Notes under the pieces: model-generated
Told to the model about the DNA's origin: nothing
What the model saw: only the letters and a program-made list of their open reading frames with translations
Database searches by the model: none
Assembly (NCBI GenBank): GCA_047623555.1
Contig: JBLHMP010000029.1
Coordinates: 1 to 44,712 of the forward strand
Origin: NORP181 sp047623555
GTDB taxonomy: Bacteria; Pseudomonadota; Alphaproteobacteria; Rhodobacterales; Rhodobacteraceae
Length of the DNA stretch: 44,712 nucleotides
Direction of reading: 5' to 3'
Part shown: positions 1-7,160 of the stretch, piece after piece
Position numbering within the stretch: the stretch's first letter is position 1
How the letters are laid out: every line of letters starts with the position of its first letter
Translations under genes and position numbers: made by a program

Positions 1-114
1 AATATGTTCGGCAAACTCAAAGACTGGCGACGTATCGCCATGCGTTACGACAGATGCCCAAAGATCTTCCTCTCAGCCATCGCGCTGGCCGCAATCGTCT
101 TGTTTTGGTTATGA
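1..114 (+). CDS. IS5-family transposase, C-terminal end (partial)
   Basis: An open frame enters from the left edge and stops at the TGA at 112-114. The visible residues read NMFGKLKDWRRIAMRYDR and then a hydrophobic tail ending in LFWL. This is the usual C-terminus of IS5-family (IS427-like) DDE transposases, whose final block is E-R-x-F-G-x-L-K-D-x-R-R-I-A-x-R-Y-D. The catalytic residues lie outside the window, so it cannot be said whether the element is complete. The right end of the IS should lie just after the stop; GAGTCCTGACCCTAG at 113-127 is the likely end region, but the partner inverted repeat is not visible. The family is recognised from the motif; the IS boundary is inference. Confidence 0.8.
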   Translation, partial: NMFGKLKDWRRIAMRYDRCPKIFLSAIALAAIVLFWL

Positions 115-460
115 GTCCTGACCCTAGTTCGTCAACACCTCAAATTGAATAAATCTATTGTGATACAATCTCCCGCTGCTCTCCATTGTATATTTGCCAA
201 ATTTAGAAAAACCTGTCGCGATGAAGTTTTAAATGCGGGTCTACTTTCATCCAACATTTGTAACCATGCAGCACCGGCAGCGCGGGTCCGCTCTCCGTCG
301 AATGTCGGCCTCCCCTCTTCGTTGAAATTGCGTTGGTCCAGGCGTCAATTCTGGATTGAACAAAAAAATCAGCCAATGGCAATTTTATAAAACCAGAATG
401 GCAATCTCTAGGGTCAAAATGGCAAAACTATGGGTACGACCACAAGCAGGCACAGTCAGA
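115..460. other. Intergenic stretch between IS end and nrdJ
   Basis: No convincing gene is seen here. The open frames at 145-390 and 356-634 have no family resemblance and no good ribosome binding site. The region is richer in A and T than its surroundings. Close to the 3' end of nrdJ there are three ATGGCAA heptamers at 376-382, 398-404 and 419-425, about two helical turns apart. Part of the stretch may be scar sequence from the IS insertion. Confidence 0.4.
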
Positions 461-2746
461 TCAGCCGCATTTAGAATGCCCGCAACTGCCGCAGGTCATG
501 CAACCTTCGACCATGCGCAGATTGAACTGACCACAGCTTGGACAGGCTTTGCCTCGCGGTGTCCCCATGTTTACCACTTCGGCTTGCGGGTCTGTTTTCA
601 GCCCCATACCTTCGCCTTCGATGAAGCCGGTTGAAACAAGGTGCCGTTCGATGACGCCGCCAATGGCCGCCAAAATCGAAGGTACGTATTTGCCCTGCAT
701 CCAGGCACCGCCCCGCGGATCAAACACCGCCTTAAGCTCTTCGACCACAAACGACACATCACCACCGCGCCGGAACACCGCCGAAATCATCCGTGTCAGG
801 GCCACAGTCCAGGCGTAATGCTCCATGTTCTTGGAGTTGATAAACATCTCAAACGGACGACGATGGCCACCATGCATCAGGTCGTTAACGGTGATGTAAA
901 TCGCATGCTCGCTGTCGGGCCATTTGAGTTTATAGGTATTGCCCTCAAGCGTTTGCGGCCGATCCAGAGGTTTGGACATATAGACAACCTCGCCACCGAC
1001 TGGCGGTACACTTGCCCGTGACTGGGTTTCACCGGGCGCCGATTCTGTTGCTTCGGACACGGTCAGGACCGACCCGGTGACGTCATTAGGGCGATAGGTT
1101 GTGCAGCCTTTGCAACCTGAATCCCAGGCCAGCATATAGACGTCCCTGAACGCATCAAAATTGATGTCTTCCGGGCAATTGATGGTTTTTGAGATCGAAC
1201 TGTCGACCCATTCCTGCGCCGCTGCCTGCATTTTGACATGCTCCAACGGGTCCAGTGTTTGGGCGTTGACGAAATAACCGGGCAGGTCCGCGTCGCCGAA
1301 TTTGTCGCGCCACATCTGCACAGCGTAATCAATGACTTCTTCTTCGGTCCGGCTACCATCTTTTTGCAAGACTTTGCGCGTGTAGGCATAGGCAAAGACC
1401 GGCTCAATCCCGGAACTGACGTTGCCCGCGTACAGGCTGATGGTCCCGGTCGGCGCAATCGAAGTCAACAGCGCGTTGCGAATGCCATGTTCGCGGATCG
1501 CGTCGCGCACATCGGCGTCCATGTTTACCATGGTGCCACTGGCCAGATAGGCCTCGGCGTCAAATAAGGGAAACGCGCCCTTTTCGCGAGCCAAATCCAC
1601 CGACGCCAGATATGCGGCGCGGGAAATCGCGTGCAGCCATTGCCCGGTCTGACGCGCCGCCTTGTCCGAACCATAGCGCAGACCCAACATCAGCAACGCA
1701 TCCGCCAGCCCGGTCACACCCAGCCCGATACGACGCTTGGCCTTTGCCTCGGCCGCCTGTTCGGGCAGTGGGAATTTCGACACATCAACGACATTGTCCA
1801 TCATCCGCACAGCCGTCGTGACCAGCGCGCTCATCGCCGTTATGTTAAGTTTAGCCGCATCCCCAAACGGGTCCGTCACCAGCCGCGCCAGATTGATCGA
1901 CCCCAACAGGCAGGCACCATAGGGTGGCAAAGGCTGCTCGCCGCAAGGGTTGGTCGCCGCAATTGTTTCGCAATAGGCCAGATTGTTGGCGGCATTGATC
2001 CGGTCGATGAAAATCACCCCCGGTTCGGCGAATTCATAGGTCGCCTGCATGATCTTGTTCCAAAGGTCCCGCGCCTGCAGGGTGTGATAAACCACCCCGT
2101 CAAACTGCAATTCCCACGGGCCATCCGCCTTAACGGCCTCCATAAACGCATCGGTGATCAGCACCGACATGTTGAACATGCGCAACCGCGCCGCGTCTGA
2201 TTTGGCGCTGATAAACGATTCGATATCCGGGTGATCGCAGCGCATGGTCGCCATCATCGCGCCACGCCGACTCCCCGCTGACATAATCGTACGGCACATC
2301 GCGTCCCACACATCCATGAACGACAACGGCCCGCTGGCGTCTGCTGCAACGCCTTGCACGCCTGCGCCTTTCGGGCGGATGGTGCTAAAATCATAGCCGA
2401 TGCCGCCGCCCTGCTGCATGGTCAGCGCCGCTTCGCGCAGCATCTCGAAAATACCGCCAATGCTGTCGGGAACGGTGCCCATAACGAAACAGTTGAACAG
2501 GGTCACCTGCCGCGCGGTGCCCGCACCGGCGGTGATCCGCCCGGCAGGCAGATATTTGAAATCTTCAAGGGCGCTATAGAACCGGTCTTCCCAGCCTGAG
2601 GCGTCATCCTCCAGGCGCGACAGATCACGGGCAATACGCCGCCAGGTATCTTCGACCGTGAGGTCAACAGGCGCACCATCGGGGCCTTTAAAACGGTACT
2701 TCATATCCCAAATTTGTTCGGCGATGGGGGCAGCAAAACGGCTCAT
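461..2746 (-). CDS. nrdJ: Adenosylcobalamin-dependent ribonucleotide reductase (class II)
   Basis: Makes deoxyribonucleotides from ribonucleotides using a cobalamin-generated thiyl radical, so it needs neither oxygen nor a second subunit. The protein has 761 residues. The first redox cysteine is in NCFVMG near residue 86. NPCGE at about 266-270 supplies the Asn, radical Cys and Glu, and Cys 279 in YGACLLGS is 11 residues after the radical Cys, the spacing expected for the second redox cysteine. APTGTISLYAGN is the conserved barrel loop. The C-terminal tail carries CPSCGQ, then CMTCGSC and KCG, a zinc-ribbon-like cluster typical of the short class II enzymes. The start follows a weak GGGAATT-type site. 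It is divergent from the DUF1489 gene. No cobalamin riboswitch is visible in the roughly 170-bp gap. Confidence 0.95.
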   Translation of the reverse strand: MSRFAAPIAEQIWDMKYRFKGPDGAPVDLTVEDTWRRIARDLSRLEDDASGWEDRFYSALEDFKYLPAGRITAGAGTARQVTLFNCFVMGTVPDSIGGIFEMLREAALTMQQGGGIGYDFSTIRPKGAGVQGVAADASGPLSFMDVWDAMCRTIMSAGSRRGAMMATMRCDHPDIESFISAKSDAARLRMFNMSVLITDAFMEAVKADGPWELQFDGVVYHTLQARDLWNKIMQATYEFAEPGVIFIDRINAANNLAYCETIAATNPCGEQPLPPYGACLLGSINLARLVTDPFGDAAKLNITAMSALVTTAVRMMDNVVDVSKFPLPEQAAEAKAKRRIGLGVTGLADALLMLGLRYGSDKAARQTGQWLHAISRAAYLASVDLAREKGAFPLFDAEAYLASGTMVNMDADVRDAIREHGIRNALLTSIAPTGTISLYAGNVSSGIEPVFAYAYTRKVLQKDGSRTEEEVIDYAVQMWRDKFGDADLPGYFVNAQTLDPLEHVKMQAAAQEWVDSSISKTINCPEDINFDAFRDVYMLAWDSGCKGCTTYRPNDVTGSVLTVSEATESAPGETQSRASVPPVGGEVVYMSKPLDRPQTLEGNTYKLKWPDSEHAIYITVNDLMHGGHRRPFEMFINSKNMEHYAWTVALTRMISAVFRRGGDVSFVVEELKAVFDPRGGAWMQGKYVPSILAAIGGVIERHLVSTGFIEGEGMGLKTDPQAEVVNMGTPRGKACPSCGQFNLRMVEGCMTCGSCGHSKCG

Positions 2747-2915
2747 GGCGCAATTCCCTAAGAGGCGGCAGGTATCCTAGGTACACCCGAATCAATCGGC
2801 AATTCTACCGCCGAATGCGCCCCTCCCACATTAAGTCCTCACATTAAAACGCCACTACAGATTGAAGTCCCTGCCCGACACGATACTATATGCGCATAGC
2901 TTGGGGACGACTCTT

Positions 2916-3350
2916 GTGGATAACAAAACACTTAACCTCATAAAATTAAGCGTCGGCAGCGAAAGCGTCGAGACCCAGCTGGATTGGCAAAAGCAGGCTC
3001 GTGGCCAAACCGCTGACGGTCTGCCGTGCCATGTCACCCGTATGTGGCCAAAAAAATCCGAAGAACTGTTGAACGGCGGCTCAATTTATTGGGTCATCAA
3101 AGGACAGATCCAATCGCGGCAACGCATTCTGCGGCTGGATGAAATCATTGGCTCGGACGGCATTCGCCGCTGCACCATCGTGCTTGATCCGGACCTGCGG
3201 CGCACCCAGTCCGCGCTACGCCGCCCGTTTCAGGGCTGGCGGTATCTAACGGTCGAGGATTCGCCCCCCGACCTGCCAGAAGGGCGCGCCACTGATGATA
3301 CTTTGCCAGATGAGTTGAACCGTGCGCTCGCAGAAATCGGCGTTCTATAG
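2916..3350 (+). CDS. DUF1489 family protein
   Basis: A 144-residue protein of the DUF1489 family, which is common in Rhodobacterales and has no established function. Family-like segments are LNLIKLSVG near the N-terminus, HVTRMWPKKSEELL, GSIYWVIKGQIQSRQRIL in the middle and RRPFQGWRYL near the C-terminus. I chose the GTG at 2916 because GGGGAC lies just upstream at good spacing and the resulting length fits the family. An in-frame ATG at 2862 would add 18 residues that do not look conserved. It is soluble with no signal peptide. It is divergent from nrdJ and is followed by a small hairpin and the convergent tRNA-Leu. Confidence 0.85.
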   Translation: MDNKTLNLIKLSVGSESVETQLDWQKQARGQTADGLPCHVTRMWPKKSEELLNGGSIYWVIKGQIQSRQRILRLDEIIGSDGIRRCTIVLDPDLRRTQSALRRPFQGWRYLTVEDSPPDLPEGRATDDTLPDELNRALAEIGVL

Positions 3351-3360
3351 GCGAAACAAC

Positions 3361-3379
3361 CCGGTAAATTCACCGGTTT
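3361..3379 (+). terminator. Possible weak terminator after the DUF1489 gene
   Basis: CCGGT at 3361-3365 pairs with ACCGG at 3372-3376 across a 6-nt loop and is followed by TTT. It lies 10 bases after the DUF1489 stop. The stem is short and the T-run is poor, so this is only a candidate. Confidence 0.3.
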
Positions 3380-3410
3380 GACATCGAACGCTCCTAATTC
3401 GGAAAAAGAT

Positions 3411-3496
3411 TGGTGCGGTCGAGAAGACTCGAACTTCCACGGGTGTTACCCCACAGCGACCTCAACGCTGCGCGTCTACCATTCCGCCACGACCGC
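3411..3496 (-). tRNA. tRNA-Leu (anticodon GAG)
   Basis: The minus strand folds as a class II tRNA. The acceptor arm is GCGGUCG pairing with CGACCGC. The D arm contains GGCGGAAUGGUAGACGC. The anticodon stem CAGCG/CGCUG encloses the loop UUGAGGU, giving anticodon GAG. A long variable arm (GUGGGGUAACACCCGUG) follows, then a T loop with GUUCGAGUC. Discriminator A and an encoded CCA end at 3411-3413. The long variable arm and the identity elements fit leucine, decoding CUC and CUU. It stands alone between DUF1489 and the DsbA-like gene. Confidence 0.95.
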
Positions 3497-3654
3497 ACTG
3501 TCAAGACTTGGTAGAAGCTGGGCTATAGAGCAGCCCAAGCATGTTGTGAAGGGCAAAAACGCGGCAACCTCACATGCTCTTGTATTCAGATGCATCACCT
3601 GTATCTGCTAGAGGCACCTTAATGGCGGTTCGCCGCGTCTGCACGAGGCCCAAT

Positions 3655-4326
3655 ATGCCAGATACATCACTGCCCATCACCGTTCAGGTCGACATCGTGT
3701 CCGATGTTGTTTGCCCCTGGTGCATCGTTGGATACCTGCAACTTATGCAGGCATTAGAGCAGACCGGCATCACCGCCACACCGCACTGGCATCCGTTTGA
3801 ATTGAACCCCGACATGCCTGCCACGGGTGAAAACCTGCGCGACCATATCATGCGTAAATACGGCAGCACCCCAGAACAAAGTCAGGCGGCGCGCGATAAT
3901 CTGACGGCTTTGGGGGCCGATCTGGGGTTTGCGTTCAACTTTTCCGATGCCAGCCACATGGTAAACACCTTTCGCGCCCATCAATTGCTGGATTGGGCCG
4001 CGGCGCAGGATTTGCAACATCCGCTAAAACTCGCCCTGTTCAAGGCGTATTTCACCGACGGGTTGGATGTTTCGGATGACGATATTTTGGTTGGCATCGC
4101 GGCCTCGGTTGGATTGAACGCCACGGACGCGCAGGGGGTTTTGACCGCTGGCACGCACGCCGCCCCTACTCGCGAGAAACAAACGTTTTGGACCGGTCGT
4201 GGCATCCAGGGCGTGCCTGCGATGGTATTTGCCGGGAAATATCTGCTCACCGGGGCGCAAGGCGCGGAAAACTATGCCAACGTCCTGCAGCGCTGTGTTC
4301 AGGATGCGGCCCACGATCATGGTTGA
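3655..4326 (+). CDS. DsbA-family oxidoreductase (FrnE-like)
   Basis: A thioredoxin-fold protein of about 223 residues. The N-terminus begins with the strand VQVDIVSDVVCPWC; CPWC is the redox or active-site motif near residue 21. The C-terminal GIQGVPAMVFAGKYLLTGAQ block holds the conserved cis-proline segment and the 'G-A-Q' ending seen in the FrnE/2-hydroxychromene-2-carboxylate isomerase branch of DsbA proteins. No signal peptide is present, so it is probably cytoplasmic. The ATG at 3655 is preferred because GAGG lies 7 nt upstream; the in-frame ATG at 3574 adds an unlikely basic extension. Its 3' end overlaps lipB by 8 nt, indicating co-transcription. The substrate is unknown. Confidence 0.85.
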   Translation: MPDTSLPITVQVDIVSDVVCPWCIVGYLQLMQALEQTGITATPHWHPFELNPDMPATGENLRDHIMRKYGSTPEQSQAARDNLTALGADLGFAFNFSDASHMVNTFRAHQLLDWAAAQDLQHPLKLALFKAYFTDGLDVSDDDILVGIAASVGLNATDAQGVLTAGTHAAPTREKQTFWTGRGIQGVPAMVFAGKYLLTGAQGAENYANVLQRCVQDAAHDHG

Positions 4327-4969
4327 ATGGATCATCAGCGACGGCCTCACCGAATACACCGATGCTGTGGCCTTTATGGAGCAACGCGCCAATGCAATTG
4401 CGGCGGGCGAGGCCGATGAGTGTATCTGGCTGGTCGAGCACCCTGCCCTATATACCGCAGGCACCAGCGCCAAAGCCGATGATCTGACCGATCCGGATCG
4501 CTTTCCTGTACATACGAGCAAACGCGGCGGGCAATATACCTATCACGGCCCCGGACAGCGGGTGATCTATGTGATGCTGGACGTGGGCAAACGCGGCCAT
4601 GATGTGCGCCTGTTTGTGCAACAGCTTGAGGCATGGGTAATCGCGGCGCTTGCCGAATTCAACGTCACCGGCCACATCCGCGATGGGCGTGTGGGTGTCT
4701 GGGTCGAACGGGATAACAAGCCGCTGACCATCACCGGGGCCAAAGCCGAAGACAAAGTTGCCGCCATTGGCATTCGGCTGCGCAAATGGGTAAGCTTTCA
4801 CGGCATTTCGATCAATGTAGACCCGGATCTGGATCATTTCACTGGCATTGTGCCCTGCGGCATCACCGAATTCGGCGTCACCAGTCTGGTTGATCTGGGA
4901 TTGCCGGTGAGCATGGATGACGTAGACGTGGCGCTGAAACGGACATTTGGCGCGGTGTTTGGGGGCTAG
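4319..4969 (+). CDS. lipB: Octanoyltransferase LipB
   Basis: Transfers the octanoyl chain from acyl carrier protein to lipoyl domains, the first step of lipoate cofactor synthesis. The product has 216 residues. It has the family signature RGGQYTYHGPGQ at about 69-80. The catalytic lysine is K146 in AKAEDKVAAIGIR and the acyl-accepting cysteine is C180 in GIVPCGI. The start at 4319 lies inside the end of the DsbA-like gene (8-nt overlap), which suggests translational coupling. It is cytoplasmic. The CDF gene ends 9 bases downstream in the opposite direction. Confidence 0.95.
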   Translation: MVEWIISDGLTEYTDAVAFMEQRANAIAAGEADECIWLVEHPALYTAGTSAKADDLTDPDRFPVHTSKRGGQYTYHGPGQRVIYVMLDVGKRGHDVRLFVQQLEAWVIAALAEFNVTGHIRDGRVGVWVERDNKPLTITGAKAEDKVAAIGIRLRKWVSFHGISINVDPDLDHFTGIVPCGITEFGVTSLVDLGLPVSMDDVDVALKRTFGAVFGG

Positions 4970-4978
4970 CGACGGCCC

Positions 4979-5896
4979 TCAATGCCCGATCAACGGCGCC
5001 CCGTCACAGACATGGGCGGCGCATTCCATTTCCAGCGTTGAATGTTTGATGCCAAACTGATCCGCCAACTGCGCCTTGATCTGGGTTTTGATGGCGTCCG
5101 CCTGCCCCCAGGACCCGGGTTTGATCACGATATGCGCCTGTATGGCCGCATCATGTTCCTGCATCTGCCACAGGTGCAGATGGTGCAGGTCAGACACGCC
5201 GGGAACCGCGCGCACCGCTGTAATCACCTCTTGCGCATCCAACCCCTCCGGCGCGCCCAGCATCAGCACGCGGACAACACCGCCAACCTCGGATTTGACG
5301 TGCCACAGGATGTAGCCCGCAATCATCAAGGTGACCACCGGATCAACCCACACCCAGCCTTTTAGAATCACCAGCGTCCCGGCGACGATCACCGCGACCG
5401 AGCCCAAAGCGTCGGATATATTATGCACAAACGCGGCTCGGATGTTCATGCTGTCTTTGGACATCGAATAGGTTAACGCTGCCGTCACCAGATCAATCAC
5501 CAACGCAATGGCGGCGATCCAGACCACCATCCAGCCATCAATCGGATGCGGATTGGCGAACCGTAAAATGCCTTCGTAGATCAGGTGAAGCGACAGCACG
5601 ATCAGGGTTGTGTAATTGACCAGTGCGGCCACGACCTCGACCCGGCCATAACCAAAACTCATCCGCTCGTCCGCCGGACGCCGTGAAATCTTGCGCGCCG
5701 CAAACGCGAGAATCAGCGCGATGACATCCGAAAAATTGTGCAAAGCATCGGCAATCAACGCCAATGACCCGGACAATACGCCGCCAATAATTTACGCCAG
5801 CGTCAGCGCCATGTTTCCGGCAACGGCCCAGGCGATCCGCGCATCACCGGCATTTGGGTCAATATGGCTATGCCCGTGGGAATGGTCATGTGGCAT
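4979..5896 (-). pseudogene. CDF-family metal transporter gene with an in-frame TAA
   Basis: Read on the minus strand from the ATG at 5894-5896, the frame gives MPHDHSHGHSHIDPN, a His-rich start typical of zinc-type cation diffusion facilitators. It continues AWAVAGNMALTLA, then TAA at 5792-5794, then IIGGVLSGSLALIADALHNFSD in the same frame. The remainder has HxxxD metal sites in the second (ALHNFSD) and fifth (VHNISD) membrane helices and the C-terminal cytoplasmic domain. Related proteins usually have Gln at the stop position, so CAA to TAA is the simplest explanation. A restart at TTG 5776 would lose most of helix 1. The promoter and regulator look intact. Alternatives are a recent null allele, read-through or a sequencing error. 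Confidence 0.85.
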
Positions 5897-5926
5897 TTTT
5901 TAGGTCCTTGAATTCGTGACACCCTG

Positions 5927-5957
5927 TATATAATCTCTCTAGTCACTAGAGGTTCAA
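5927..5957 (-). promoter_or_regulatory. MerR-type promoter and operator of the CDF gene
   Basis: Read on the minus strand: a -35-like TTGAAC (5952-5957), a 19-bp spacer, and a -10-like TATATA (5927-5932). The spacer holds a perfect palindrome, CTCTAGT-G-ACTAGAG (5937-5951). An over-long 19-bp spacer with a dyad operator between -35 and -10 is the hallmark of promoters activated by MerR proteins such as ZntR and CueR. It lies between the CDF start (5896) and the divergent merR gene (5972). The -10 and -35 assignments are inferred from sequence alone. Confidence 0.75.
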
Positions 5958-5971
5958 GAGGTTTCTTTACG

Positions 5972-6385
5972 ATGTTTTCCATTGGCCAGCTTGCCACGAG
6001 TACGGGCGTCAAAGTGCCGACGATCCGGTTTTATGAAGACAAGAGTTTGCTGGATAAACCCGATCGCACCTCGGGCAATCAACGCCGCTATGACAGCGCG
6101 GCGTTGAACCGGCTTTGGTTTATCCGCCATTCCCGTGATCTGGGATTACCGCTCAGCGATGTGCGGGCGTTGATCTCACTTGAGGGCGCAAAAGGCGCTG
6201 AGCTGAACCGCGCCCATGATATTGCGCAAAAGCAACGGGCTGGATTGCGCCAGCGCATAACACAATTGCAAATGCTAGAGGCCGAACTGACCCAGATTTC
6301 ACGGGCCTGCGACGGGCAGCATGACCATGTTTGTGCAGTGCTGCATGCGTTTGGCGATCATGATAGTTGTGCCGGCACACACTGA
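5972..6385 (+). CDS. MerR-family metal-responsive transcriptional regulator
   Basis: A 137-residue regulator. Residues 1-70 are the winged helix-turn-helix, beginning MFSIGQLATSTGVKVPTIRF with YED and the conserved N-Q-R-R-Y wing. A coiled dimerisation helix follows (about 80-115). The tail has three cysteines in a His/Asp-rich context (C-D-G-Q-H-D-H-V-C, then H-D-S-C), resembling the metal-binding loop of ZntR/CadR proteins. It is divergent from the CDF transporter gene, with the MerR-type operator between them, so the probable role is metal-induced activation of that transporter. Zinc or a similar divalent ion is likely but not proven. The stop overlaps the first unit of a repeat array. Confidence 0.88.
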   Translation: MFSIGQLATSTGVKVPTIRFYEDKSLLDKPDRTSGNQRRYDSAALNRLWFIRHSRDLGLPLSDVRALISLEGAKGAELNRAHDIAQKQRAGLRQRITQLQMLEAELTQISRACDGQHDHVCAVLHAFGDHDSCAGTH

Positions 6386-6447
6386 AATCATTGTGCGGGC
6401 ACATATTAAGACGTTGTGCGGGCACACAAAATCACTATGCCGGCACC
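6367..6447. repeat. Array of four TTGTGCSGGCACA palindromic repeats
   Basis: Four copies of a near-palindrome start at 6367 (TTGTGCCGGCACA), 6391 (TTGTGCGGGCACA), 6414 (TTGTGCGGGCACA) and 6436 (TATGCCGGCACC). Start-to-start spacing is 24, 23 and 22 bp. The first copy includes the last codons and stop of merR; the array fills most of the space before the convergent HIT gene. It could act as a set of binding sites or as transcript-end structure. Confidence 0.75.
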
Positions 6448-6483
6448 AAAGACCGCCAAACGAACTCTAATATTTGGCCAAAA

Positions 6484-6900
6484 TTATGCCAAAGCCGCCA
6501 GAATTTTCGCCGCATTGGCCTGTAATTCATCCATATCGCCCATAACGCCCGGCGGGTTCAGGCCAACATCATCATGACGCGGCAGCACATGAACATGCAG
6601 GTGAAACACCTCTTGCCCACCTGCCGCCTCGTTAAACTGCTGTATGGTTACACCATCCGCACTAAACGCGGCCATCACCGCATGGCTTAGCTTTTGCGCC
6701 GTGGCCATCACCGCCGCCATCTGCTCCGGGCTGGCATCCAGAAAATTGCGCGCTGGAGTTTTGGGAATCACCAGCACATGACCGGGAATCCGCGGCATGA
6801 TATCCATAAACACCAATGTCGCATCATCCTCATAGACCCGCACCGACGGGATCTCATCACGCAGGATTTTGGCAAATATGTTGTCGGAATCATAACTCAT
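6484..6900 (-). CDS. HIT-family nucleotide-binding hydrolase
   Basis: A 138-residue protein of the histidine triad superfamily (HINT/Fhit type), which cleaves nucleoside phosphoramidates or dinucleotides. The family start is DNIFAKILRDEIPSVRVYED. The catalytic histidine triad is FHLHVHVLPRH near residues 97-107. The C-terminus is the usual short helix. The start at 6900 (MSYDSDNIF) follows AAAGGACG and matches family length; an upstream in-frame ATG at 6981 would add 27 unlikely residues. It is divergent from ctaD and convergent with merR. No signal peptide is seen. Confidence 0.92.
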   Translation of the reverse strand: MSYDSDNIFAKILRDEIPSVRVYEDDATLVFMDIMPRIPGHVLVIPKTPARNFLDASPEQMAAVMATAQKLSHAVMAAFSADGVTIQQFNEAAGGQEVFHLHVHVLPRHDDVGLNPPGVMGDMDELQANAAKILAALA

Positions 6901-7046
6901 GGCGTTTACCGTCCTTTGAATGCTCTGTCGGCGCCGTTTGTGCGGCGCATATCCCAAGGCGTCAAGCATACAGCATTGCACCAGCGCTATGGGCGCGAAA
7001 TCGCTCCAACCAAAGGTCCGTTCAAGGGGGGGCGCGTCAATTTATC

Positions 7047-7060
7047 TTGATCCAGATCAA
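7047..7060. promoter_or_regulatory. FNR/FnrL-type operator upstream of ctaD
   Basis: TTGATCCAGATCAA is a perfect match to the FNR/FnrL palindrome TTGAT-N4-ATCAA. It lies 100 bp before the ctaD start, within the ctaD/HIT intergenic region. In Rhodobacterales, FnrL controls respiratory genes according to oxygen, so oxygen-linked control of this oxidase is a reasonable inference. Related CRP/FNR proteins such as DnrD could use the same site. Confidence 0.75.
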
Positions 7061-7160
7061 ACTCGGCCATTGAAGCAGACGCCACGACATTCTAAAACCT
7101 GCATCAATCCGCGCACGCCGCATTCGTTGGCCCGCGCCCACAATTGACAGGAGGCGCCAC

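Noticed and set aside
2878..2893. Possible NrdR box (ACACGATACTATATGC) between nrdJ and the DUF1489 gene
   Set aside because: Only the first half fits the NrdR consensus; the second half and the usual paired second box are missing.
2747..2915. Possible cobalamin riboswitch upstream of nrdJ
   Set aside because: The gap is only about 170 bp and lacks the conserved B12-box core; no pseudoknot pairing could be drawn.
6931..6948. GCGCCG-TTTGTG-CGGCGC hairpin in the HIT/ctaD gap
   Set aside because: The 6-bp stem is GC-rich but has no T-run and sits between two divergent gene starts, so it is unlikely to be a terminator.
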